Part shown: piece by piece, positions 16,726-26,237 of the stretch | How positions within the stretch are numbered: position 1 is the stretch's first letter | Layout: the number at the start of each line of letters is the position of its first letter | Assembly (NCBI RefSeq): GCF_003260995.1 | Contig: NZ_CP030040.1 | Location: 3,720,109-3,784,108, forward strand | Source: Acetobacterium sp. KB-1 | GTDB lineage: Bacteria; Bacillota; Clostridia; Eubacteriales; Eubacteriaceae | Direction: 5' to 3' | DNA length: 64,000 nucleotides | Notes under the pieces: model-generated | The model's input: the letters and a program-made list of their open reading frames with translations, nothing else | Databases searched by the model: none | What the model was told of the DNA's origin: nothing | Program-made: the position numbers and the translations under genes

Positions 16726-17762
16726 TTAAAGCATCAATTATCGGAGGAACTGGTTATGCTGGACAGGAACTGATCCGAATTTTAATGCGGCATCCGGATG
16801 TAGAAGTGGTGACCATCGGGACCAGAAGCTTTGCCGGACAGAAATTTAGTGATGTTTATGGAAACTTTGAGAACATTACCGATCTTGTTTGCGAAGCAAC
16901 GGACATCAAGGTCCTGGCTGAAAAGTCGGATGTGGTATTTCTGGCCTTGCCTCATGGCATCGCATCCAAAACCGTTACGGCGGAGGTGCTAGAAAAAACA
17001 AAGGTCATTGATCTTGGTGCTGATTTCCGGCTTAAGGATATTAATATCTATGAGGACTGGTACAAAACCGAACATTTTAACCATCCATTACTTAATGAAG
17101 CGATTTATGGATTATGTGAATTGCATCGTGATGAGATAAAAAAAGCCCAGCTCATCTCGAATCCCGGTTGCTATACAACCTGTAGTATTTTAAGCCTGGC
17201 ACCGCTTATAAAAAATAATCTCATTGATACTGGCAGTATTATCGTCGATGCAAAATCCGGAGTAACCGGAGCCGGCCGGGGAACAATCACCGAGCTGATG
17301 TACTCTGAATGCAATGAGACCATCAAGGCTTATAAGATTGGGTCTCATCGGCATACACCGGAAATTGAACAGGAGTTGCGGCTTTTAAATGGTCAGGACT
17401 TTAATATTTTGTTCACGCCCCACCTGGTTCCGATGAACCGGGGAATTCTGGCCTTGTCTTATGCCAAGTTAACGGCTGAGCGGAGTCTGGAAGAGGTCAA
17501 AGCGATTTACAGAGACTTTTATCACGATGAATATTTTGTCAGAATTCTGGAAAACCGGATGCCGGAAACCCGCTGGGTGAAGGGGACCAACTATTGCGAT
17601 ATCGGCTTGACTATCGATTCCCGCACCAACCACATCATTGTAGTAGGTGCCATTGACAACCTGATTAAAGGTGCCGCCGGACAGGCCGTTCAGAATATGA
17701 ATATCTGTTTTGGGCTGGCCGAAAAAACCGGAATCGACTTTATTGCCGATTTCCCAATCTAA
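16722..17762 (+). CDS. argC: N-acetyl-gamma-glutamyl-phosphate reductase
   Basis: NADPH-dependent third step of ornithine synthesis. The nucleotide site GGTGYAGQELIRIL is at residues 7-20, and the active-site Cys is in SNPGCYTTC near residue 146. 346 residues, normal. GAAAGGA ribosome site. First gene of argC-argJ-argB-argD, a common order in Firmicutes. Confidence 0.96.
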   Translation: MIKASIIGGTGYAGQELIRILMRHPDVEVVTIGTRSFAGQKFSDVYGNFENITDLVCEATDIKVLAEKSDVVFLALPHGIASKTVTAEVLEKTKVIDLGADFRLKDINIYEDWYKTEHFNHPLLNEAIYGLCELHRDEIKKAQLISNPGCYTTCSILSLAPLIKNNLIDTGSIIVDAKSGVTGAGRGTITELMYSECNETIKAYKIGSHRHTPEIEQELRLLNGQDFNILFTPHLVPMNRGILALSYAKLTAERSLEEVKAIYRDFYHDEYFVRILENRMPETRWVKGTNYCDIGLTIDSRTNHIIVVGAIDNLIKGAAGQAVQNMNICFGLAEKTGIDFIADFPI

Positions 17763-17804
17763 AGAGAAATTTGGATAAGCCATTTAAATACGAGGAGTAA
17801 AGAC

Positions 17805-19028
17805 ATGAAAGTAATAAAGACAGGCGGCGTCACAACACCCACGGGTTTTAAAACCGGGGGGATCAATTGCGGCCTCAAAAAGAGCACGAAAAATGACCTG
17901 GCGATGATTTTTTCAGAAGTACCAGCGGCAACTTGCATAATGACAACAACCAATGTTGTCAAGGCAGCACCAATTCACTGGTGTAATAAAGTCATTGCTA
18001 ACCCCTATAAGCAGGCGGTGGTGGTCAATAGCAGTAACGCCAATGCCTGCACCGGACAATCGGGGGAAGAAGCGGTAGCAGCCACAGCCACTAAGGCAGC
18101 AGCGGTTTTGGGTTTGCAGCCCGAGGATGTACTGATCGCCTCAACGGGGGTTATCGGGGTGATCTTGCCAGTGGAGAAAATTTTGTCTGGTATTGAGACG
18201 CTGGGAGAAAAGCTGGGAAATACTGAGGAAGATAGTGATGCTGCTGCCCAAGCTATTCTCACCACCGATACCATTAAAAAGACGATTGCAGTGGAAGTGG
18301 AAATAAACGGGAAGCCAGTAAAAATTGGCGGCATGGCCAAGGGTTCCGGAATGATTCATCCCAATATGGCCACGATGCTGTCCTTTGTGACTACCGATGT
18401 GAAAATTGAACCGGCCCTGCTCGATAAACTCCTAAAAGAAACTACGGCAGATACCTACAACATGATCTCCGTTGACGGCGATACCAGCACCAATGATATG
18501 GTCACGGTGATGGCCAATGGGTTGGCTGACAATCTGCTCTTACAGGAAAACACCCCGGATTACGAGATCTTTAAAGAAGCCTTTATCTATGTTCATAAAA
18601 CCCTGGCAAAAAAAATCATTCGTGATGGCGAAGGTGCTTCCAAGTTTGTGGAAGTCGAAGTTCATGGTACTAAAACAAAGGATGATGCCCGCAAACTGGC
18701 AAAATCGGTAATCACTTCCAGTCTGGTTAAAACAGCACTGTTTGGGGAAGATGCCAACTGGGGTCGGGTGCTCTGTGCTTTGGGTTATGCCGGTGCTGAC
18801 TTTGATCCCTTAAAGGTTTCCCTGATTTTTTCCAGTCAAGCCGGGATGATCACCCTTTTAAATGACGGCGCCCCAATTGTTTTTGATGAAGATGAGGCCA
18901 AGAACGTTTTATCTGAAACAGATATTCACATTTCGGTGGAAATAAATGATGGCGACGAAAAAGCAGTGGCCTGGGGTTGTGATCTGTCCTACGACTATGT
19001 TAAGATCAACGGCGATTACCGAAGTTAA
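17805..19028 (+). CDS. argJ: Bifunctional ornithine acetyltransferase / N-acetylglutamate synthase
   Basis: Recycles the acetyl group from N-acetylornithine to glutamate. The autocleavage site KGSGMIHPNMATML is near residue 178; the Thr becomes the nucleophile of the beta chain. 407 residues, normal. With argJ present and no argE or argA seen, the pathway here is the cyclic one. Whether it also has the acetyl-CoA-dependent activity cannot be told from sequence. GAGGAG ribosome site, 42 bases after argC. Confidence 0.95.
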   Translation: MKVIKTGGVTTPTGFKTGGINCGLKKSTKNDLAMIFSEVPAATCIMTTTNVVKAAPIHWCNKVIANPYKQAVVVNSSNANACTGQSGEEAVAATATKAAAVLGLQPEDVLIASTGVIGVILPVEKILSGIETLGEKLGNTEEDSDAAAQAILTTDTIKKTIAVEVEINGKPVKIGGMAKGSGMIHPNMATMLSFVTTDVKIEPALLDKLLKETTADTYNMISVDGDTSTNDMVTVMANGLADNLLLQENTPDYEIFKEAFIYVHKTLAKKIIRDGEGASKFVEVEVHGTKTKDDARKLAKSVITSSLVKTALFGEDANWGRVLCALGYAGADFDPLKVSLIFSSQAGMITLLNDGAPIVFDEDEAKNVLSETDIHISVEINDGDEKAVAWGCDLSYDYVKINGDYRS

Positions 19029-19047
19029 AAAAAGAAAAGAGTAATTA

Positions 19048-19917
19048 ATGGAAAAATATATTGAAAAGGCCAAGATTCTAATTGAAGCTTTGCCCTATAT
19101 CCAACAGTTTAAAAAGAAAACCATGGTCATTAAATATGGCGGTAGTTTTATGTATGATGAGGCCAGAAAGCAGTCGGTGATGGATGATATTTCCCTGATG
19201 CGTCTGGTCGGTATCCGTCTGATTATTGTTCATGGCGGCGGTAAAGATATTTCTGGGATGCTAAGTGATCTTGAGATCCAAACCGAATTTGTCGAGGGTC
19301 TGCGGATCACCAACGAAAAGGTGGTCGAAATTGCCGAAATGGTCTTATCCGGAAAAATCAACAAAGAAATTGTCCAACTGCTTCAGAACCGCGAAATGAA
19401 CGCCGTCGGTCTTTCTGGCAAGGATGGTGGGATGATTAAGGTTAAAAAGAAATTTGTCAATAATCTGGATATCGGTTTTGTCGGGGACATCATCCATGTC
19501 GATAACCGACTTTTAAATACCCTGTTAAAAGATGACTATCTGCCGGTAATTGCCCCAATTGGCACGGATAAAACCGGCCAGAGCTACAATATTAATGCCG
19601 ACCATGTGGCCTATGCCATCGCCAAAGCCGTCAAAGCAGAAAAACTCATTTACCTGACCGATACCGATGGGGTTTATATGGATCCGGATAACCCGGATTC
19701 GATCATTCGCCGGCTCTTTGCCGAAAATGTGCCCAAACTCATTGAAGAAGGAATTATCTCAGGCGGGATGATCCCGAAGGTGGAAAATAGCGTTGACGCC
19801 CTGAACCAGGGGGTCAATTCGGTTCATATTTTAGACGGCAAGGTGGAACACTCCATGTTACTGGAACTGTTTACGGCCGCCGGGGTGGGAACGATGATTC
19901 GTCGTTCCATTATTTAG
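19048..19917 (+). CDS. argB: Acetylglutamate kinase
   Basis: Amino-acid kinase family enzyme phosphorylating N-acetylglutamate, the usual arginine-feedback step in cyclic pathways. KYGGSFMYD and IIVHGGGKDIS are in the N-terminal third, and YLTDTDGVYMDP near residue 205 is typical. 289 residues, normal. It starts 19 bases after argJ. Confidence 0.95.
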   Translation: MEKYIEKAKILIEALPYIQQFKKKTMVIKYGGSFMYDEARKQSVMDDISLMRLVGIRLIIVHGGGKDISGMLSDLEIQTEFVEGLRITNEKVVEIAEMVLSGKINKEIVQLLQNREMNAVGLSGKDGGMIKVKKKFVNNLDIGFVGDIIHVDNRLLNTLLKDDYLPVIAPIGTDKTGQSYNINADHVAYAIAKAVKAEKLIYLTDTDGVYMDPDNPDSIIRRLFAENVPKLIEEGIISGGMIPKVENSVDALNQGVNSVHILDGKVEHSMLLELFTAAGVGTMIRRSII

Positions 19918-19926
19918 GAGGAAAAA

Positions 19927-21099
19927 ATGGATTTAATAACGCGAGGAAGCAATGTGATAATGGAAACCTATAAACGTTTTCCATTGGTCTTTGATAAGGG
20001 TCAGGGTTGTGTACTGACCGATGTTGATGGTAAAAACTATCTGGATTTTGTCGCCGGAATCGCCGTCGATGCACTGGGGCATGCCCATCCGGGGTTGCTC
20101 GCGACAATGCAGGCGCAGATGGAAAAATTGGTGCATATTTCCAATCTTTACTGGTCCGAACCGGGAATTGAACTGGCTGAAATGCTGACCAAAGCCAGCG
20201 GACTGGACAAGGTTTTCTTTTGTAACAGTGGGGCGGAAGCTTGCGAAGCAGCTTTAAAACTGTGCCGGGTTTACGGTAAACTCAAAAAAAATAAAGACGC
20301 TGTGGAAATTATTGCCATGGATCAGTCCTTTCATGGACGTACCTATGCTGCCATTACCGCTACTGGTCAAAAAAAATATCAGGAAAACCTGGAACCGCTG
20401 ATGCCAGAAATTTATCATGTGCCCTACAATGATATTGATGCGTTAAAGGCTCAGATCAGTCCCAAAACCTGTGGGATTATTTTAGAAGTGATTCAGGGCG
20501 AAGGGGGAATCTATCCTGCCGATCCGGATTATTTAAAAGCAGTGCGAAAAATCTGTGATGAACAAAACATTGTACTCATTTTCGATGAGGTGCAAACCGG
20601 TATTGGCCGTTCGGGAAAACTGTTTGCCTACCAGCAATACGGAGTTGTGCCGGATGTGGTCACCATGGCCAAAGGTTTAGGTGGTGGCGTTCCGATTGGC
20701 GGCATTATTGCCAAAGATTATGTGGCCGAAGTCTTTACCCCGGGAACCCATGCCTCCACCTTTGGCGGGAATCCATTTGTTTGTGCAACCGCCAAATATG
20801 TGATCAAAACCCTGACTGCACCGGGATTTTTTGAAGCGGTGACAGAAAAAGGGGATTATCTCAAAACCAAACTGGAAGCGTTAAAAAAAGACCATCCCGT
20901 CATAAAAGAAGTTCGCGGAATGGGACTAATTGTCGGTGTCCAGGTTGATGCCGATCTGGGTGCCGTTGTTGCCAAAGCGATGCAAAAAGGCCTGCTCCTA
21001 ATCACCGCCGGCAGCAATGCTATCCGTTTTGTACCGCCCCTGGTCGTGACCAAAGAAGAAATTGATCAGGCCGTGCAGATTTTCTCAGAATGCTTATAA
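19927..21099 (+). CDS. argD: Acetylornithine aminotransferase
   Basis: PLP enzyme converting N-acetylglutamate semialdehyde to N-acetylornithine. FCNSGAEACEAALKL binds PLP phosphate, FDEVQTGIGRSG holds the PLP-binding Asp, and the Schiff-base Lys is in TMAKGLGGGVPIGG near residue 248. 390 residues. TAGGAGG ribosome site nine bases after argB. No argF or carbamoyl phosphate synthase gene follows; these must lie outside the window. Confidence 0.94.
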   Translation: MDLITRGSNVIMETYKRFPLVFDKGQGCVLTDVDGKNYLDFVAGIAVDALGHAHPGLLATMQAQMEKLVHISNLYWSEPGIELAEMLTKASGLDKVFFCNSGAEACEAALKLCRVYGKLKKNKDAVEIIAMDQSFHGRTYAAITATGQKKYQENLEPLMPEIYHVPYNDIDALKAQISPKTCGIILEVIQGEGGIYPADPDYLKAVRKICDEQNIVLIFDEVQTGIGRSGKLFAYQQYGVVPDVVTMAKGLGGGVPIGGIIAKDYVAEVFTPGTHASTFGGNPFVCATAKYVIKTLTAPGFFEAVTEKGDYLKTKLEALKKDHPVIKEVRGMGLIVGVQVDADLGAVVAKAMQKGLLLITAGSNAIRFVPPLVVTKEEIDQAVQIFSECL

Positions 21100-21151
21100 T
21101 GTATTAGATAAATAGCAATTAGCATTGACAGATTACTGTTGATATAAGGAC

Positions 21152-21194
21152 AACCCCGTACCGACAATAGATTAACAATTGTCGGTACGGGGTT
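21152..21194. terminator. Long hairpin between argD and the sensor kinase
   Basis: A perfect 17-bp stem (21152-21168 with 21178-21194) around AGATTAACA lies between convergent genes. Its GC-rich base suits termination in both directions, although the T-tracts are short. Confidence 0.7.
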
Positions 21195-21206
21195 TGTTGA
21201 CAACAG

Positions 21207-22685
21207 TTAATTTTTATTTAGAAAGATCGAAGCTTTAGTGCCCAGACCGAGTTCGCTGGTAATGACCAGTTTGCCCCGATGAACGTTAATGATGCTGTCA
21301 ATAATCGACAAACCGAGGCCTGAACCACCGGTTGCACGGGAACGGTCACTGTTGATGCGGTAAAAACGTTCTTTAATTTTTTCAAGTTCGGACGAGGGAA
21401 TCCCACAGCCGGTATCAGTGACCGTGATTTCATTTATTTTTTTATTGCAAACCCGACAGCTCAGGCTGATGGTTCCGCCGACCGGGGTGTATTTGCGGCT
21501 ATTGTCCAGAAGACCCCGGATCGCTTGAATCAACAGCCCTTCATTCCCCCGAACAAAGGCATGGTCACAGGATTCCATGAGGTATTCATGATCCGGATCG
21601 ATCATTTGACACTGATAAATAATCTTTTCTAAAAGTAGCGAAATATCAAGAACAACGAAATCGTCACCAAAATAATTGTTTTCAATACGCGTAATCAACA
21701 GTAAATCTTCGACCATTTTATTCATACCTTTTATTTCATCCCGAATGGCTTCAATGGATTCATCCCGGAGCTGCGGGTCATTTTTACCCCAATCTGATAA
21801 AATGTCAATATAACCCTGAATAACCGTCAGTGGAATGCGTAACTCGTGGGAGGCATCAGAAACAAAGCGCTTCTGATTATTGAAAGCCGACTCCAGTTTC
21901 TTTATCATCTGGTTAAGCGAAACGATCAGCTGATCCAGTTCATCCTTGTTTCCGGTTTCTTCGATTCGGATATTGAGGTTATTTTCCGTGATATTTTTTG
22001 CAGTTTCTGAGATCTCAATCAGTGGTTTCAGGGTCTGTTTGGTACCGTAAATACCAAGCAGGATAATTGCGATCAAGCCAAGAATACTAATGGAGACCAT
22101 CAGGACAAACAAGATGGTCATAAACACATAACTGTCATTGAGGTTTTTGATAATCTGGAGATAGATAATATCCCCGTCCTCCAGCACATAGTAAGACCCC
22201 AGATAATAGTATTCGATTTGGTTGTAACGCAAGGAATTAACCGCAATCATCTGATCATTGTCGTCATCAAAGCTAAATTCAAACAAATCAAAATCGTATT
22301 CTGCCAGGTTTTCAGCAACTAGCAAATCAGTCAGAATTTCCGAAGACTGGTAGCTATTGCCCTGGTTATCTTTTAGCTGATAGGCAATCAGGGAATTATC
22401 CTTGACATAGGGGTAGAGTTTATCAGAGATGAATTCCAGTCGTGCATCAGCAGGTAAGCTCAACAGAGTTGGCATGTTTTCATCCAGAGTATTAATGACG
22501 TAATTATTAAACCGGATCATCGTCGATTGGCTTTCATTTAAGATAATCTGCTGCGAAAAAAAGAAGACCATCAAAAAAGAAAGTGTCAAGACTACCGTGA
22601 GGGCCAGAATAAAAAAGAAGACGATGCGATGATAGATCTTCAGCGGTTTTTTGCGGCCGGGGATATTTAGTTTATCGAACCACAT
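21207..22685 (-). CDS. Sensor histidine kinase
   Basis: 492-residue membrane kinase. TM1 is about residues 19-42 and TM2 about 193-216, enclosing a roughly 150-residue extracytoplasmic sensor domain rich in Asp/Asn; then come a HAMP linker, a HisKA domain with the phospho-His in DASHELRIP near residue 280, and an HATPase domain with GCGIP and GGSGLGLSI. It overlaps the response regulator gene by 14 bases. The signal is unknown. Confidence 0.93.
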   Translation of the reverse strand: MWFDKLNIPGRKKPLKIYHRIVFFFILALTVVLTLSFLMVFFFSQQIILNESQSTMIRFNNYVINTLDENMPTLLSLPADARLEFISDKLYPYVKDNSLIAYQLKDNQGNSYQSSEILTDLLVAENLAEYDFDLFEFSFDDDNDQMIAVNSLRYNQIEYYYLGSYYVLEDGDIIYLQIIKNLNDSYVFMTILFVLMVSISILGLIAIILLGIYGTKQTLKPLIEISETAKNITENNLNIRIEETGNKDELDQLIVSLNQMIKKLESAFNNQKRFVSDASHELRIPLTVIQGYIDILSDWGKNDPQLRDESIEAIRDEIKGMNKMVEDLLLITRIENNYFGDDFVVLDISLLLEKIIYQCQMIDPDHEYLMESCDHAFVRGNEGLLIQAIRGLLDNSRKYTPVGGTISLSCRVCNKKINEITVTDTGCGIPSSELEKIKERFYRINSDRSRATGGSGLGLSIIDSIINVHRGKLVITSELGLGTKASIFLNKN

Positions 22686-23349
22686 AACCCCGCCCCCGAA
22701 CCGTTTGAATCAGCTTCTGGGAAAAATCCCGGTCGATTTTATCGCGCAGATATTTGATATAAACATCGACAATATTGTCCCCGCCATCGTAATCAAAGCC
22801 CCAGACCTTGGTGAGTATTTGTTCCCGGGACTGGACCAGATCGTGGTTGAGCACGAGATAATAAAACAGATCAAATTCAGTTCGGGACAAGGTGATTTCC
22901 TGGGACTGGCGCTTAACACTAAAAGTGTCCAGATCGATCTCAATGTCTTTAAAAACCAGATGGGTGTTTTGTGCTGCTTCCGGAGTATTTTTTCTTATGT
23001 TGGCTTTGATCCGGGCCAGAAGCTCTTCAAAGTTAAAGGGTTTGGTCACATAATCATCGGCGCCTAGTTCAAAACCAGTAACGACATCACTGGTATCGTC
23101 CCGGGCAGTTAATAAGATAATTGGCAGGTGATGATTCTGAGCCTTTAAATATTTAAGAACATCATAACCAGAAACCTCCGGCAGCATAATATCGAGTAAG
23201 ATCAGATCAAAGTCAGGGTTCTTATGATAGGCTTCAATCCCTTCCCGGCCAGTAAAGGCCTTAACCGTCTCAAAACCGGCATGCTTGAGCTGCAGCTCAA
23301 TGATCCGGGATATTTTTTTATCATCTTCAATAATGAGTATTTCTTTCAT
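22672..23349 (-). CDS. OmpR-family response regulator
   Basis: 225 residues: a receiver domain with acidic pair EDDKK, phospho-Asp in LLDIMLPE near residue 52, Lys in VTKPFNFEE, and a C-terminal winged helix ending VRGRGYVVR. A longer open frame extends upstream to 23448, but the ATG at 23349 has GGAGG at good spacing and gives the canonical N-terminus. It pairs with the overlapping kinase gene. Confidence 0.93.
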   Translation of the reverse strand: MKEILIIEDDKKISRIIELQLKHAGFETVKAFTGREGIEAYHKNPDFDLILLDIMLPEVSGYDVLKYLKAQNHHLPIILLTARDDTSDVVTGFELGADDYVTKPFNFEELLARIKANIRKNTPEAAQNTHLVFKDIEIDLDTFSVKRQSQEITLSRTEFDLFYYLVLNHDLVQSREQILTKVWGFDYDGGDNIVDVYIKYLRDKIDRDFSQKLIQTVRGRGYVVR

Positions 23350-23559
23350 GGGAACCTCCATAACCAATTGATAAATAAAAAGATAAACAACACAGTAGCG
23401 CCAATTGTCGCAACAGATTAACAATTGGTCGGCCCGGTCATCTTTCATTACCCTAAAATAATATCATATTCTCCTCGTTTTATATAGCTTTAAGATTTCG
23501 GCTCTATAATTAATCTGTTAGCTTATAATCAAAATCCAAAATATGGAAGGAGTCGCTTT

Positions 23560-24228
23560 ATGCGTATACTATTTGTAGAAGACGAAAAAAAAATAACCGA
23601 TGCACTCCAGGAATTATGTAAAATACAAAATATCGATTGTGACATTGCCAACGATGGAGAGGAAGGTTTGTTATTTGCGCTGAACCCTATTTACGATGTT
23701 ATTGTTCTTGATATTATGTTGCCGATAAAAAGCGGGATTGAAATTCTTCAGCAGATTCGGGATCAGGGGATTAATACCCCGGTATTGATGCTCACCGCCA
23801 AGGGCACCATTGATGATAAGGTCAAAGGGTTGGATTTGGGAGCGGATGATTATTTAATCAAGCCCTTTTCAGCAAAAGAACTGTTTGCCCGAATTCGGGC
23901 TCTGGGACGTCGTCCGGATCATGGCATTAAGGGCGAGACCATCGTTTTTGAAGATGTCAGTTTTAATACCAAAAAGAATATCCTGCAAACCGAAAACAAG
24001 GAATTTAAACTGTCGGTTAAGGAAGCGAAGATTCTGGAGATGCTATTAAAACGGCCCAACCAGGTTTTTACCAGAGAACAGATTCTAGATCGGGTGTGGG
24101 GATTTGATAAAGAAGTCAATGAGAACAATATCGAAATCTATGTGCACAATTTGCGTAAAAAAATTGTGGACACCCAAGTCAAAATTGATACCATCCGAGG
24201 GGTAGGCTATACACTTGGGAAAAAATAG
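23560..24228 (+). CDS. OmpR-family response regulator
   Basis: 222 residues with receiver motifs VEDEKK, VLDIMLPI (phospho-Asp near residue 51) and IKPFSAKE, followed by an OmpR-type winged helix ending IDTIRGVGYTLGKK. AAGGAG ribosome site. It is divergent from the preceding two-component pair by 210 bp and followed by its own kinase after 18 bases. Confidence 0.93.
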   Translation: MRILFVEDEKKITDALQELCKIQNIDCDIANDGEEGLLFALNPIYDVIVLDIMLPIKSGIEILQQIRDQGINTPVLMLTAKGTIDDKVKGLDLGADDYLIKPFSAKELFARIRALGRRPDHGIKGETIVFEDVSFNTKKNILQTENKEFKLSVKEAKILEMLLKRPNQVFTREQILDRVWGFDKEVNENNIEIYVHNLRKKIVDTQVKIDTIRGVGYTLGKK

Positions 24229-24246
24229 GTTGGAGAGTTAAGGCCC

Positions 24247-25542
24247 ATGTTTAAAGAAATCAAGCGAAAGATCACCCTGTTCAACACCCTGATTTTAGTT
24301 ATTTTTATGTTTATGTTTATCTTTCTTTTGGGGTTTTTAGTGAACTGGAGTCTCAGTCTTTCCGGTGAAATGTATCTGACCACGGTCGCCAAGGAAATTA
24401 TCCAAAATAACGGACAGACAATTTCCCAACCGATCGATTCCAGAGACTCGGTCCATGATAAATTCGGCTATCAATTCATTATGTGGGACAGCAGTAATAT
24501 TGTGAAATCGATGAAGGTAGATGATCGCAACTTAATTATGTTAGGATACGAGTTATCGATTGAAAAGAACGAAACGCCCCAATTTAATCTGCTGGTCTCA
24601 GAAAATGTGGAATATCGGGTTTATACGCTGCCTTATTCCAATAATTCCAACGATTATGTGCTTCAGGTGTTTCAACAGATTTCTACGGAACGCTCGATTA
24701 TTGCTTATGTAATTTCGTTTTTATTGTTAATCGGGATTGGTTCGATTGCGGTGCTAGTGCCCATTTCCTATTTTTTGGCGGGAAAATCCCTTCAGCCGAT
24801 CAAAGATACCTTTGAAGACCAGAAGAAGTTTATCGCTAATGCTTCCCATGAGCTGAGAACGCCGCTAACGGTTATTCAAACGAATATAGAAGTGTTGAAA
24901 CTCAAAGAAGAAGAGCAGATTAAAGATAATATGAAATGGCTTAATAACATTGCCAGCGAAGGTGAGACCATGGCAAAACTTATTTCTGAGCTCTTGCTTC
25001 TGGCCCAGGCTGAGAATCAACGGCTGGTCATTGACAAAGAAGTGTTTGATCTATCCTCCATGTGCCAGCAAATGGTTGGCCTGATGACCGAATTGGCCAA
25101 TGAAAAAGAAATTGAGTTAAGCGAGAACATTTCACCTGGGATCCAATACCGGGGCGATGAAGAACGGTTAAAGCAGGCCGTCCGAATTTTAGTGGATAAC
25201 GCCATTAAATATACACCAATGGGTGGAAAGGTTCAATTATGTCTGGTTCAGGGGAAACGACACCTGGTTATTGAGGTTAAGGATACCGGAATCGGGCTCA
25301 CCGAAGAAGATAAAGCAAAGGTTTTTAGTCGCTTTTATCGGGTTGATGATGCCAGAAACCGGGAAACCGGTGGCGTCGGTCTGGGCTTGAATATTGCCGA
25401 CTACATCGTTAAAAAACATAGTGGTAGAATAAAGATTGACTCGATTCCAAATAAAGGAAGTACCTTTTCCATTGTTTTACCGAAAACGAATCAAAAACCG
25501 GATTCAAAGAAAAATAGTATAAATGGAGATACCATTCAATAA
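24247..25542 (+). CDS. Sensor histidine kinase
   Basis: 431 residues. TM1 is about residues 15-37 and TM2 about 158-180, with a sensor domain of about 120 residues between them. Only a short linker, not a clear HAMP domain, precedes the HisKA box NASHELRTPL (His near residue 201). The ATPase domain shows DNAIKYTPMGG and GGVGLGLNI. Overall architecture resembles CiaH/BaeS-like kinases; the signal is unknown. It follows its regulator at 18 bases. Confidence 0.92.
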   Translation: MFKEIKRKITLFNTLILVIFMFMFIFLLGFLVNWSLSLSGEMYLTTVAKEIIQNNGQTISQPIDSRDSVHDKFGYQFIMWDSSNIVKSMKVDDRNLIMLGYELSIEKNETPQFNLLVSENVEYRVYTLPYSNNSNDYVLQVFQQISTERSIIAYVISFLLLIGIGSIAVLVPISYFLAGKSLQPIKDTFEDQKKFIANASHELRTPLTVIQTNIEVLKLKEEEQIKDNMKWLNNIASEGETMAKLISELLLLAQAENQRLVIDKEVFDLSSMCQQMVGLMTELANEKEIELSENISPGIQYRGDEERLKQAVRILVDNAIKYTPMGGKVQLCLVQGKRHLVIEVKDTGIGLTEEDKAKVFSRFYRVDDARNRETGGVGLGLNIADYIVKKHSGRIKIDSIPNKGSTFSIVLPKTNQKPDSKKNSINGDTIQ

Positions 25543-25681
25543 ACAACCAGTCATAAAAGTTCAATTTCTTTGTTGGTTTTAAATGTTCCTGGCGTATCAG
25601 GATTATCTTAAAAAAGAAAGGAATTGGGCTTTTTTTGATTATAATAAAAGTGGACAAATACTTAAATGAAAAGGAATAAAC

Positions 25682-26146
25682 ATGAATATTGTACTATACC
25701 AACCAGAAATACCTCAAAACACCGGAAATATCGCCAGAACTTGTGCATTAACTGAGACAAGCCTTCATTTGATTAAACCGCTGGGGTTTTCACTCGACGA
25801 AAAACAATTGAAGCGGGCCGGTTTGGATTACTGGGAGCTCGTTAATGTGACGGTCTATGATTCATTTGATCAGTTTATGGAAAAGAACCCGGAGGCAAAG
25901 TTATATCTTCTAACAACCAAAGCCACCAAATTTTATCATCAAATTGACTATGATCAAAACGCCTTTCTGATGTTTGGGAAGGAAACTGCCGGAATACCCA
26001 CAGCAATTCATGACGCCCACCCGGAAAACCGGTTTCGCGTCCCGATGAGAAACCATGAAAAGGCCCGTTCGTTGAACCTTTCAAATGCTGTAAACATTGT
26101 CTTGTATGAGGCCCTGCGGCAACATGGCTTTCAGGGATTGATTTAG
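25682..26146 (+). CDS. trmL: tRNA (cytidine(34)-2'-O)-methyltransferase
   Basis: SPOUT-class methyltransferase acting on the wobble base of tRNA-Leu in characterised members. The N-terminal NIVLYQPEIPQNTGNIARTC-type segment is a family hallmark; the trefoil-knot SAM site shows LMFGKETAGIP and RSLNLSNAVNIVLYE near residues 98-140. 154 residues, normal. AAAGGAAT ribosome site. Confidence 0.93.
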   Translation: MNIVLYQPEIPQNTGNIARTCALTETSLHLIKPLGFSLDEKQLKRAGLDYWELVNVTVYDSFDQFMEKNPEAKLYLLTTKATKFYHQIDYDQNAFLMFGKETAGIPTAIHDAHPENRFRVPMRNHEKARSLNLSNAVNIVLYEALRQHGFQGLI

Positions 26147-26237
26147 TATGAAAATTTCATGAAAACAACTGAAAATTACATTACTTTACCATAACAGTGT
26201 GTTATAATTGATTCAATCAAAAATAGGATGGTATGCA

